The position numbers were made by a program, and so were the translations under genes. Below, piece after piece: positions 22,451-35,409 of a DNA stretch of 64,000 nucleotides. Each line of letters starts with the position of its first letter. Within the stretch, counting starts at the first letter, position 1. The notes below the pieces were generated by a model. That model was given only the letters and a program-made list of their open reading frames with translations, was not told the DNA's origin and did not search any database. Source of the DNA: Agelaius tricolor (lineage: Eukaryota > Chordata > Aves > Passeriformes > Icteridae); NCBI GenBank assembly GCA_023055355.1, contig JALJCS010000018.1, forward strand, positions 744,001 to 808,000. The letters run 5' to 3'.

Positions 22451-22790
22451 TGCAGGCGGGGCGGGCTCGGTGCCGCCGCTGTTCCGGTGCCCGGTGCAGG
22501 CGGGGCGGGCTCGGTGCCTGTGCCCGGTGCAGGCGGGGCGGGCTCGGTGCCGCCGCTGTTCCGGTGCCCGGTGCAGGCGGGGCGGGCTCGGTGCCGGTGC
22601 CCGGTGCAGGCGGGGTGGGCTCGGTGCCTGTTCCCAGTGCAGGCGGGGCGGGCTCTGTGCCGCCGCTGTTCCGGTGCCCGGTGCAGGCGGGGCGGGCTCG
22701 GTGCCGGTGCCCGGTGCAGGCGGGGCGGGCTCGGTTCCGGTGCCCGGTGCAGGCGGGAGCAGGCGGGGTGGGCTCGGTGCCGCCGCTGTT
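22451..22790. repeat. Minisatellite with alternating 44- and 33-bp units
   Basis: The core TGCAGGCGGG recurs at 22451, 22495, 22528, 22572, 22605, 22638, 22682, 22715 and 22748, so spacing runs 44, 33, 44, 33, 33, 44, 33, 33. The long form carries an extra GCCGCCGCTGTTCC-type segment. The array merges into unique CpG-rich sequence to about 22880. Ala/Gly/Arg-rich open frames over it are artefacts. Confidence 0.93.
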
Positions 22791-22900
22791 CCGGTGCCCG
22801 TCGCGGGGCCGAGCCCAGCGCGCGGCGCTGTTGGACCGGAGTTCAGCGGGACGAGCGCGGCCGCCGGGAAATGTCACCGTCCTCTCATCCGGTAGCTGCG
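22791..22900. promoter_or_regulatory. CpG-dense unique sequence next to the 44/33-bp array
   Basis: The sequence is unique and CpG-dense (GCGCGGCGCTG, GACGAGCGCGGCCGCCGG). It forms the non-repetitive part of a small CpG island with the adjoining array. No TATA box or coding exon is visible. It might be an intragenic CpG island; function is not shown. Confidence 0.35.
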
Positions 22901-22959
22901 TGTGCCAGGGCGGTGCTTGTTTTGCCTGTTAATTTTTTATTAAAGTGCACTTAGGCAAG

Positions 22960-25900
22960 CTCTTTACTGTGAGCGATTACCGGTTCCCTGCTCGGATCCT
23001 TCGCAGCTAGCGGTAGCCCTGAATGAGCTCAGAGAAGTCCTGGGGTGGTTAATCCGTGCCGGGTACTGCAGCTTGAGGGAGCCCTCTGGAAGTGAAGATC
23101 CCTGGCAATGGGGTGTTCCAGCAAGCCGTGGGTTTTTTTTTGCCCCATCTTTAAATAGCAGTGATGGGGACCCAAGGTGGGAGAGCAGAGTGAAAATCCT
23201 GGCTGCAGGGTTTCTGGGGAGCAGCCTCATGTACCCGTGGAGAGATAAAGTCACCACCTGGCACTGGAGGGGTGTCGGTTCCACAATCTGGGAACCTGGG
23301 CTTTTAGACTTGGCAGATCTGCACTATCATAAAAAGTATCTCAAGGGTTTAGAATTTAGACTACAGTGCGTTTAGGGGGGAGTGATAAAATAGCTTTCTT
23401 GCTGGATTGTGTTAGCAACACCTGAAAGCCAGACATGTATAGTCAGGTGTCACCTAAGCACTGAACACAGGCTTGTCCTCTCACCTGGAAGGGGCATTCT
23501 CTTGTTATTTTGAGATTTCTTCAATATGTTTATATCTCTTTGATTACATTGCCTGCAGACACAAAGCATGACTTAGCAAAAAAGATAAATACACTTATTG
23601 TGCAGCATGCAACCACTTTTCCCCTGTGCAGTACGAGAGCAGAGATCTGCAGCAGTCCCATTGCCTTCAGTGGGATCCTTGCGAGTGGAGGAGTTGAGCT
23701 GTGAATGGCTGAGCAAAAGCTCTGGGCCCTGGCATCTCCATGATTAATGATATCTTAACCCTTATGAATGATTATCCTTTCCTGGCTGTAAAATACATAC
23801 ACTGTTTTATTTCATTACCACGAGGTGAAGATCCAACACTGACAGGTGCTGGGAATTAGCAGGCAGTTTTGAAATTGTTCTGTGCAGTAGAAATTAGATC
23901 TCATTTTAATTCAGCTTTTCCAAACTAGTAAATGAGGTTAATGCCATACATATTCAGCTGATATGGATGAAGAAATTGATATAAAGTAGATCAACATAGC
24001 TACAGGGCTACTTTAATTTATACGTAAAGAGGCAGTGATAAATGAAAGTAATGTAGTAGTGGTCACTAAACTCCTCAGCCATCAGGGATTCAATAGTGTT
24101 AGCTGCTCATTAAAGACATGGTTGGGGTTACCTCAAATAGAAATTTGATAAGAAATAGCCAACTAACCCTTAATTATCAAAACATAGAAAATACTAATTA
24201 TGCCTTAATTAGCTTTTCTTTTAATGTACTGAAATTGTTACTTTTTGTGTAGCACAAATGGATAGTTATATCAACAATAAATAGGTTGTTTTAATAACTT
24301 TCTTTTACCTCTGGGAAAACCACACTCCAATTTTAATATGCAATAATGCTTCTCTCTAGCCTGTAGGAGATGAAAATTATTAAGTAGCTCTATTTTTTGA
24401 AGATCTTACAGCAGCTTTGGGAAGAATTATTTCACTATGCATCAATTATTTTTAATTGAACTGAATATATTTCAGATTGCATGAAATGCCTCTCATTTAA
24501 GTTTAACATTTAGAGTTTGTTACGGAAATATTACAGTGAGAATTGGATGCAACTTATTTCTGTGGAATATTCTAGGAAGAATAAAAAACGGTTGTTTCAG
24601 AAGAAAAATATTGTCACTGGTATTTTTCCCTTCACTGGGCCAAATCTCATTTTTGCTCTGTTTCATAGCTCCCACACTGCTCTCATCCAATCTCTCTGCA
24701 GTTTACATAGGAAAAGAAAGTTGGGATTGGCTTTGGTGGGTCTGGGATCCTCTGGTGCTGATGGAAAGCTCCAGCAGCTGTTGCACAATTCCTCTCCCCG
24801 TGAGGCACCCAGAGCTTTCCCCCATGGGTGTGAGCAGGAGAGAACAGCCCAGCACAGTTCCCTGTGGTTTATCAGACACAGCAGGTTTGTGCTTTTCCAG
24901 CTACAGGATGGCAGGGAAGCACTGAGTAGTGCCCACCATGTAAAATCCAAATTCACTTAACAGCCCATACTGAATTAAATAGAATGTAAGTGTTAGTACA
25001 GAAGTCAAAATAAGTAGTTCTTAGTAACAAAACCTTGGCAAACTTTAAATCACAATGTCTGCCCTTTAACTGCTTTTGGAAATTTCTTTATTGAATTTCT
25101 CCATTACCTGGAAATTCTGTACAAACAGCAAACACACTATCAGGACATAGAGACAAAAACTCAAAACTTTGTGGAATCATAAACACCGAGTTCCTCATTA
25201 GGTTGAGTTGTACAGTGTCCTTCTCTTTACATGTCCTCAATTCCATCATTTTTATGTGGTTGTTTTATGTGTGAACTGATGCTTTTCTTCACGCACTGTA
25301 CAGCTCATTCCTTTCTGCCTTTGCTTGGGAAATTTTTATTCTCCTTTCTCTTTTCTCTGATTTTACATAGTCCTGCCTTCCTCCTTCTATTACAATGACA
25401 TTTAAAACATTTAAGTCCTTAAAACCTCCTTTTCTTTTTTTTTCCCTGAATTGCAGTGTATTTGCTGTTCTGTCACTTACACCTTTGTCTCTCTCACTCG
25501 TTACCTTTGGATTCCTTGCTCATGACAACCAAACCTGCATGAATCATTATAGAGATATTCTTTACTCACATGTTTGTAATTAAAGCACTGGTTTAAGTGC
25601 CACACTATTTTATTTTAGAATTTTATAACATGAATAAGGCAATACTGACAATAAATAATAAGCACAGTTCAGTTCTTCACTTGACTGTTGCTGAGCTTTA
25701 TTTTGTAGCTCCTAATAAAGGCACATTATCATGTTCAGGGATTGCAATTATCACTGAAATGTGTATGTCCATTAACTGCAACATTAGGCTGAGGGTATAA
25801 TTACTGTCTAGAGCCAATATCTGTGTGAAGTTACATCTATGATGCTATTAAGCTATAAGCAATATTTGTAAAACTAATATTTAAACATTTCAGAATTGAT

Positions 25901-28900
25901 TCCATCACTTGCCAATTTAAAATCTAATCCTACTTCCACTCCAAATTATTGATGGTTTAAGTGTTTGGCAAATAAATAATTGAGTTATTTGGATGTGAGT
26001 ATAATTTATGATGTGAGAGAGAATACTGTTTTTCTAATAGCAAGTGCCCAGAACGAACTGAGCTGGTGGCAGGAGGAGAGAGAAGCTATGGTGACAACAA
26101 AATGCTGATAAAGTAGTGGTACAGTGTGTCACAAAATGCTGCAAACAGGATGAATTTTTCTCAGAGTTACATTTCAGACAATTTAGTACAGCAATTTAAC
26201 ATAAAAACCTGCTGCATGCTTAAAGGACAAGAAGGAAAAGACTTTCCTAATAATATCACAAGTGTGTTTTGAAGAGGAATGAGGTTGAGTTTGTGCATTT
26301 ATTTGCTTTAGGAAAAATTCTAGTGTTTCTGCTGACAGAGCATGAAACTGCCTGTGAAATTAGGTGGATAGTTCATTTGCAAAACTAGTCTAAGTCGCCT
26401 GCCAGTAATTCCATACATGGAGATGTTTGCATCTGTAATGAAGCAACCTTTTGATACATTTTGGTTTTGTATGCAAAATATGCATAGTAGTAATTGACTT
26501 TTAAGTGCTTGTGTAAATTAATATTCTGTTGTATTTCCTTGGCATGTGAGTGATAGCCACTCCTTTGGTTAATTTGGTTACCTGTCTCAGTAATGGATAG
26601 TTAGGGAATGCTGTTTGGCAGTAAATGTTAAGAGAATCAGTCTTTCAGCATTTTACATCTTATTCTGAATGCAAGTATGTTTCAGATTTTTCTAGGAGAG
26701 AGGAACTTTTGCATTGCTAAATGATTTTTTTTCTGGTACAGATATACCTAATAGGTCCCTAATAGAATTCCTCTTTCTGCTTTATAACAGTTGTTTTGGA
26801 TTCAGCTCTCATGTGTGTCTGTTTTGTGGCTTTCCAGCCTCTGCTTTGTTTTTGATGGCCAGACTTGGTTGTTCTGACACTGTTTGCTGCCCACATCACT
26901 AAATATGACTTTGTATTTATTAGATTGTTGGTAATTTTTATGTTGATTATGCTCTTTGTTTCAAAATTCACATATTTCACCTCAAGCAGATTCTCTTCTC
27001 TGAGTAACCTCTAACTGCTGGACCTTTTCACTTGGGCTGCATTTCCCAAAACCAACTTAGCAAGAAGGAATAAGTAGCAAACAGAGCATCTTGGGGAAAA
27101 AAACAACCCCAGCAACCCAGGCTAACTTGACTTACTCATCTAAAATATATTGGTTTCATTGCTGTACATTGGCCTTGTATCTTCATTATTTAAGTAGCTT
27201 AATAAATTAATTTAACAGACCTTGCAGTAAGTAAATTAACCATCAGAGTTCAGAGCAGAGTGAATAATTTTTTAATATTAGACTACAGCAATTTTTATGA
27301 TTCAAGTTAATTATTAAATTGCTTATTGCATATTTGTGTAATTCAAAGAGAAAAATTATGCAAAGGACAATCCAGTAAGATCCCAGGAGGTTAGAAAATT
27401 CTTGTTGATACTGGGTGAGTTATTCACCATTCTGTTTGGGTCCTGGGTTTGTGGTGTGCACTGTCCAGCACTGCTGAAAGAGGGGTTGTATGATTTTACC
27501 TGATCAGTTGTTAACCTCTCCTTCAAAATTACTCATGAATTTAATTTAGTTACCAGCAATTAGTGTAGTACAAAAACAGTCCTCTGGATGATCTTCTAGA
27601 TTTTCCTTTAGAACAATGTTGTCAGTTTAGATTTATAAAGGGGAATATGTATTTGTCTGGCAGCATTCCTAAACAGGAATTGTTCCACAGCACTAACTTT
27701 GGTTCATTTAATTTTTTTTTCCCTGAGAAAATAATTGCTACTCAAGTAGCAATCTTCCCAGGTAGCTTCATGCACTGATGATTTCTATTCTTACATGTGA
27801 AACAGAAGTGAAATTGAGTAGATAAAGTGCAGACTTCCACCCTTTGTGACCTCAAGGTCAGTTGGTTTTGACCTTAAAAAAAACTGAGTGTTAAACGCAG
27901 CATGGGAACTGTCCATCACTTGGGGCTTTTTGTTATAGTTCTAAGTACTGGGTTAATCCAGAATTGCAAAGGACATGCTGTTCTTCCTTTTAGCTTTTAC
28001 TCTCATATCACTACTCCTGCTCTTTTTAATTAAATAAGATTGGACAGTTTGTATTCCTATTATGGTCTATTAATTGCTTTTTTCATGCTTTTTAGAGTTA
28101 TTTACAAGTAACTGTGCTGGCCTGATCAAGTGTTCATGGAGCTGCATGTGCAGAAACCTTTGTGTCTTTTGTTAAGGTGTTGTCACCTGACCAGCAATGC
28201 ATCACGGTGGAGCTGAGCTCCTAAGGAGTCTTTTCTTCAGAGCAGCAGTCATGTCCAATATATAGAATGAGAAAACTTTTGAGGTTTGAGATAGAAATAA
28301 GGCTTCAGCTATTTCCTCTGTTTCCTTTGATCTGGAAACCTTCCAGATGCATGAAGTCATCAGATTTCTCAATCAATTTTTTTTTTTTGTGCTACCCTTG
28401 GCTTCATGTACACACTGTCTGGGAGTGCCAGATGGAGAAAACATCCACATCATTGTAAAATGCTTCCTGGTGAATAAAGAGAAAAGACTCCTCTAAGGCA
28501 GGTGAGATGTCACACCTACTTCCTTCCTTTTCCACCTGTGTGACAATAACTGTACCAGGAGAGGTCTGTACAGAAACCTCTGCAGAAACTTCATTTGCTC
28601 AGTCAAGGACAGAGCTTCCAGCAAGCACTTCTGTTTCTATTTGGGTGGCAGTTCATGGCTCATCCGAACATTTGCACTCTGGTAATTTTTTTTTTTCTTT
28701 TCTACTAAATATTTGAACCATTTGTACTTTTCATCCCATTTTATAGTACCATTAGGAAAAGCTGTAAAGTGTTTTCAAATGCCAAGTTTAACTGGGAAAA
28801 TACTTTTAAAAAATACAAAGGCTACTTTTGCTTATGTGATTGACTCTGGTGTTGAAAAGCCAAAGTGCATACACGTATGGTGTTAGAGGGTACCAGATGG

Positions 28901-31900
28901 TGTTTCTTCTCCAGGAAAAGGAAAATGAACCCATTGCCTCTCTATTGTTTCCCTTTTTTTTTTTTTTTGTGTTGCGCGAGAAATTAGCATCTTTCTGCGA
29001 GATCATGCGGCAAACCAACCTACCTTGGGCCATTCTTCTCCTCAGGGAATATTTGGCTTGTCATCTGCAGTTCTAGGAGCGCTCATAAAGACCCAGGTGA
29101 GAGGTCAGTGCTGTTAGGAGCTTTCCATCCAGGTAAGGTGAGCCATGAGAGATGAGCAGCTTCCCTTTAGGAATCTACAGTAGGGCTGGTACAGAAATTT
29201 TGAGGAAGCCTGATTCTTCAGAAGCTTTAAAGCTATTGACATTAGTTTATTTTTTCAAGACCAAACTGCACAGGCTAGAAGGTCTTCAAGGTGTTGGAGA
29301 CTGGTTCTAACTGCACAGGCTTTGCAGCTGCCTTCAGTTTATACAGCCTCCTGCAGAAGTTTTTTCAGAGTGTCAGGGCACCGTGGCTGAATTTAGTGCA
29401 GTACCAAGACTGCTTTGTAAAGCTGCCAGTACCCTTGGAAGTTCAGGTGATCTCCTGAACTACTGGGATTTTAAGGAAAATCATACTTTGCAAAGTAAAT
29501 CTAATGATTAGTAGTGATCTTTTAAAAAATAATTTTAATTGTACATGCTGTGAATTCTTGTATTTGTTTCCTTTGGAAATAAATCCATCAGTCCCACCTG
29601 TTGGGAAGCACGGGCTGTGAGAGGCAGAGGGTCGGCAGAGGGAGCACAAGGAAACGAGCAGGACTGCGCTGTGTGCCATGGACAGGGCTGGGAGTGCTTC
29701 TGCTGAGCATGCACTGAATCATCAAATACCTCTTTGTTTGGTATAGTATAAAGATTTCATCACAGGAACACTTCCAGGCTGCCACCATGAATCTTTAGAT
29801 GGTGAATGATAGGAAGTTAATTCTAGAGGTGCATAAACCTGTCGAGTGAGACTGATCTGTGATGTGGGGAGGTGTTTCTGTCGCCAATCCTGGATTACTT
29901 TTTGCAGTTCAACTTTATTTTAGTTTGCCTTTTGCTTTCCTGCTGTGCCAATAAGTGAATACTTGTGCAGATACATCCCTCCTGCTCACCCCTGGAGGGC
30001 CAGGAGGAGGGGAAGCAGGTGGGTGGAGGCTGCTTGCACTGCAGTTTCCACACACATGTTGGAGGCATTAAGCTTCCTGTTTACCTTGACACTCCTTTGG
30101 CCCAAAACAAGGGAGAAGATATTTTTTAGAAATACATGTTTTATTTTAAGCATGCTTGACCTTAATAGTTATGACAAATTTTTAAAATATGTGCATTTGA
30201 CACAGCATTAATAATTAATGTATGTTTCATTAAGAGAAAGAACAAACTGTCTATAGGGCCATTAAATTCTTACTTGGCTAGGATCATCAAAATTTAGATG
30301 ACCTAAAATGGTACCTTGTTGGGGTCATAATATGCCGCTTGAAAAAAAATACCCTGTGATTTAGTTTTGATTCTGACAATACTCAAAAGGATTTGTTATG
30401 TCTTAGAGACCTCTCTGCAAACTACTAATGGGATGAACACAATATATCACTTTTATAATAGTGAGCTATTAAAGGCAAACATAAAGCAGTCTGAAGCCCA
30501 TAAGTGCTGCCAACAGCTCCTGCTTTAATGAATTCCCTTTTAGATGTCCATTAAATGCTCATGGCAAATGTACTCATAATGGAAATGGCAAATCTAAATG
30601 GGTAGATATGAATAATCCATGGAGTTTAAATTCTGTTTATGATCATCTTCACATTTAGTTTTCAAGACAACGCAGTTTAGTTTTCATTACAGTTTGGAAT
30701 AAAGAGGACAGGGAGTAATTGATTGCTTCAAGCAGATTAAAATCAATGGGTTGCTTTTCAAAGAACCCGTTGAATGCAGTAATTTCAACTTTAAACATTG
30801 ATTTAGGGAACTCAACACAAAATGTTTTGTGCTGTGTGAACTTTTATGTGGAAAGACTAATACTAATTTTATTTCTATATATCTGTATATAGAAATATAT
30901 AGAGGTTGTTATCAGTATGTGCATGAGTAAACAGTGATCTATAGTAAGTTATTTTGGTATTATTGCACTCATATAATGAATCAATGAGATTCCCGTCATC
31001 ATTGGGATACTGTTTGTAAACCATTAGCACACAGAAATTATAGCCCATCATACATCATTACTGTGATTGAGGCTTTATTACCATATTCTCAAATTGCTTG
31101 CTTGCTATAAAACTAAATAGACACCAGACAACTATAGGTAGACGATAGACTGTGCATTATTGGGCTGGAGTAATGAAGGATTATTGTAGCATAATGGGGC
31201 ACAACTTATGAGGAAAATAAACTTGGCAGCAAAGGAAAGCTTGAGTGTTTTTAATGTTTGTTGTTACTGCTTTAAAGGTCAAATATATTTGTTATGATCG
31301 AGTTAGTGTTTCCTTATTTCATGAATCATGCACTTTTTGCGTTCCACATAGGCCTTGTTTTATATTTAAGCATTTAAAACACAGGGACTGCACTGCACCT
31401 TTCAGCTCCAGAGGTGGATCTACAGCTCTGGGGGAGTGGAGTGGTTGTCAAGGTGCTGGGATGGGAGAGAGCACAGCCAGACCTCTGCACACATTGGTTT
31501 TGTGCAGGACAGAGGCAGGGAAGGAGAACTGCATCAACAGACATCAGCTGTTAAATGTAATATAAGTTCTTCAAACACACAGAGGCAAAGTGTCCATTAG
31601 GAATTTTGGGAGCTACAGTGAAAGGATTTATGATACCTTAGTTATAAAAGATGAGAGGACACACTGAATTTCAACTTGGGGAATTTAGCAATCTCTTGTG
31701 AGAGAGCCAGGGACTTTACAGTACAACACCAGTATGCACAGAATATGTTCAAGGTGTTACTTTCTCCAGCTACAGAAAAAAATGTATTTTAGAAAATTGA
31801 ACTTAGGCCTTCTGACCATGAGACATGTAAAGAGGGAAGCATCTCTTCATACTCTTGTGAGATTTCAGAGATGGGTTCTGAAAGAGAAAAAGACATAACA

Positions 31901-34900
31901 GTCTGTTATGGTGACAAAGAGATTTCAATATCCTTCATCCTTTTTACTTGCCTCCTCAAAAGGATTCAAACCTTCACAGCCTTCTGAATTTGTGCTGTAT
32001 GTGCCATCTTTCATCAATACTTGATTCTTCTCTACTAGAGTTTTTAGAATATTACAGCAAAATGTGGTAAGCTCCGTATTTTGGTAAGGTAGGAACATGT
32101 TTCTGCCAGTTATGTTTAGCTGAATTTTTGCATGAGCAAGGGTTGCAAACCTTTGGGTGCTGAGGTGTTGGGAGAGCAGACACCTTAGTGCTTGGCTACC
32201 TACAGGCAGAGATTGCTGAAAAAGGTAACAGACAGTGTTAAGACTTCTGTAAGTTGTTTAAAAAATTCTGTAAGTTGATGTACTACTATTTACCTGACAA
32301 TTTCAGTTTTAATAATAATGATATTCCATATTTTTTTGCATGAAAGCTTCTGCAGTTCTTAATGGGGACTAGAGAAACCATCAGGGTAGAGTACTCAATT
32401 ACTGAGAGGCAATAAGTAACTTGATGTGCATTCACTTTTGCCAGGGGTTTTGGAAACACATGCTTATTAATAAAGTACATTTGACCTTTCTTTGGCTTCC
32501 ATTTGGCATGAATTCACATTTCATTTCAGTTCTGAAAGTAGAGGCAATGTCTGTAGACCACAACGCATCATTATGCGCTAGTCCAAATGATTGTTGGGTT
32601 GTATTTTATAGATGTTTGACAATACATATCTATTATAATGTTTTTAACTAAGATATATACAATAAGAGCATTCTAGGTTGAGAAATAGTCAAAACATATT
32701 GCTGATATGCAATCTAGACACAAAATACTGCTTCTTATGAGTAGAAGGTGTCAGACCTGGAAAACCGCTGAGCTTCTGTCTGAGTTTGCAGTGAGCGCCT
32801 GTCTCATGGGCTGAGTCCTGCTGCAGCTGGGAACCTCCTGCACCTCCCCTCATTCCACAGGGAACTTCCTTGGCTCAAGGAAAAACTCTTTGAAGTGACA
32901 ATGATGCTGTTATGTACCGATAGAAGATTGTGTGGTTCCATTATCTCCATGATGGACGTTGGTTTGGAGAGAGCTTCCCCTTTGTCCTTTCATTAGGAAT
33001 TGGTTTCTTCAGTGCCCAATGAGTCAGTTCTGATTCCTTCAAAGAGTGTCTGTCAGGGAGTCTGAGTGTTCTGGAGTAATCATTGTTAGGCAGTGTTCTC
33101 TTCTTGAGTTTAAGACAGCTGTAATTCTAAACATCTCACCATTTGGGTTTTAATAGACATGATTACCACAGCAAATATGTTTAGCTGTTAAGTTTGAAGA
33201 ATATATTTCTATTAGCTTTAGGCAGATCTTGCATGTAGTTGTAGAAAGTGTCTCTATGATACTATTTTTACATAATAATGCCATTTTAGATAATAATTTT
33301 GCCATTTTTAGATAATAATTTTGTCATTTTTACATAAATATTTTAGAGTGCTACATGAAGCCACTCACTTTTATTCATGTTAAATCTCTTCATGCATATT
33401 TGGTAAGACTTATATAGATGTGTTTTCATTTTATCAGTAGAAATCAGATAATTTGCTAATTTCTCAGAAATTGTGAGGTGTGTTTGATCACTCTTTTTCA
33501 GAATATAAATTATTTTGGTTTAAAATATTTTTAAAAACATTTCATTTGGAAGTATCACTCAGGTTTTGAATATTAGATCTAACATGCATTTGGTTTGCTC
33601 ATCAAAGTGGAGAACATTTAATATTTATTCATAACAAAAGTATTAGAGAAGCTGTCAATAAATTTTCTGTCATAATTGAATCAAAGGATATCTAAATTGT
33701 TGATAATATGATCTGCTTGTTAAGCAAAAGTGTCTGGAGAAAATGATGGATTAATTGACTGATGGCTAAGGTTTCTCTCAAATATAATGGTTTACCCAGT
33801 TTGATTTGATTTGTGTAAAATAACTTTCTCTAATAAACAATTTGCTCAGAGGCAATAGAAGAAATGAATGGTTATCAAACCAAACTTAATTAGTCTCTCC
33901 TAGATTGATATTACTTGGGGAGTCTTCGTTTTAATTGTGGAGAGCTGGATACAAAGAGTTTAGTTCATTATATTTTTCCTGTATAAACACTATTGTGTAA
34001 CTACCTATGGAATATAACATGTAAATTCATTTTAATAAGTGCATGTAAAGTGGATTAGCTAATTATGCCAGGCTAAAAATGATTCCTTTAATTATTTTAC
34101 ATATTTAACTAGTACTTCAATTTTATTATTGTTAGTCTGTAAACATAATTTGTATTAGCTCTGCCAAACTAATTAGAATATACAGCTTAAACAGTTTTAA
34201 CAGTTTTGTAATGCTCATAATGCACTCTTCTCTTAAAAATACATTTCTATTATAGAAATATTCAAATTATAAAGAAATTTTTGCCATAGAAAGATTTTAT
34301 ATGTGAGGAAAAATATCTTTTTCTCAAAAATACAGTTTCAGAAAAGTTCATATAGTTCGAGACTGGAATATTTGAAGAAAATATATGAAGGAAAAAATTT
34401 TTCTTTTCCTCAGAGATGGAGTCAAACTAAACATAAATCATAGAGTAAAATAACTTTGTGGTTGGTTGTCCATGGATAACACAAACCACAAGTATAGTTG
34501 CATTTCACCCTTTCAAAGGTTAAGCACATACTTAATTGTGTTAGTAGGTGAGACTGCATGTTCAGACTATGAAGAGTTGCTCTTAAAGACTTCCAGTGAA
34601 TTTAAGGTAAATAATTTTTTCTTTTCTTTGAAATAAAGAATTTTCAAAATATCTGTAGAAGATTTACAAGATTTTAATATAAAATGTACATCAGAGGGCT
34701 GTTGTTTGAAGCTGAGTAACTGTGGAAAGCAAGACATTAATGAAGAATAATTTGGTTGTTCTTAATTATATTCATTCATGATTAATCTTGGGTTTATAAA
34801 CCCAGAAATTAATCTGGATTATTGTTTCTTCTCGCAAATGAAGTTTTCATTTTGACAATTTGTTACTTTAGTTTTCCTTAGTGTAGGAAACTACAGATAA

Positions 34901-35220
34901 CTGAAAATGCAGGCAGGAAATAAGGAACATCTTTTAGTTTTGTCTGTACAGTCACTGAATGTGGGTGTGCTCAGACTTGGGGACATGGAGCCTTCTGAGC
35001 ATGAACTGGTGCCATGAGCCTGAGCTGGCACATCTGTGAGAGTGACAGGAGCCTGCTGCAGACTGGCACACTGGGAACATCTTTGGGGCAGAAACAGCAC
35101 TGAGCAGAACCTCTGGTACTCTCAGTTAATGTGTTCTCGGGAGTTGTCTCTGAGAGGAGGTCTCTCAGATGCCTTGGTTTCGTTATCTGCCCTTGGGGGA
35201 AATAGCAGAGCCCCGGGGCT
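22960..35220. other. Long AT-rich intronic region without recognised exons
   Basis: About 12 kb is almost free of recognisable transposons. I could not place any RANBP17 exon block (for example YHEFCRFLARLK, HWEFAPNSVHYLL or CEYEKTCALLVQLFDQ) in the + frames I scanned. The stretches 30250-31240 and 33600-34300 are rich in ATTA/TAATTA homeodomain cores and look like candidate conserved non-coding DNA. That is an impression from composition, without any alignment. Confidence 0.45.
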
Positions 35221-35224
35221 GCAC

Positions 35225-35400
35225 GGGTGTCCTGCACTCCTCACTGGCTCTGGGAGGCTCATGGGTGTCCTGCACTCCTCACTGGCTCTGGGAAGCTCAT
35301 GGGTGTCCTGCACTCCTCACTGGCTCTGGGAGGCTCATGGGTGTCCTGCACTCCTCACTGGCTCTGGGAGGCTCATGGGTGTCCTGCATTCCTCACTGGA
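35225..35400. repeat. 38-bp tandem repeat, about 4.6 copies
   Basis: Copies of a 38-bp unit beginning GGGTGTCCTGCACTCCTCAC start at 35225, 35263, 35301, 35339 and 35377, the last incomplete. Only one or two substitutions separate the copies, implying recent expansion. Open frames with repeated Ser/Cys/His/Leu motifs over this site are artefacts. Confidence 0.95.
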
Positions 35401-35409
35401 ATGGCTCTC

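Noticed and set aside
29360..29447. Exon-like open segment between CTCCTGCAG and CAG/GTGATC
   Set aside because: Splice-like ends and an open frame, but the peptide matches no RANBP17 block or other known family.
35225..35400. Regular direct repeats considered as a CRISPR-like array
   Set aside because: Head-to-tail repeats with no unique spacers, in a vertebrate genome.
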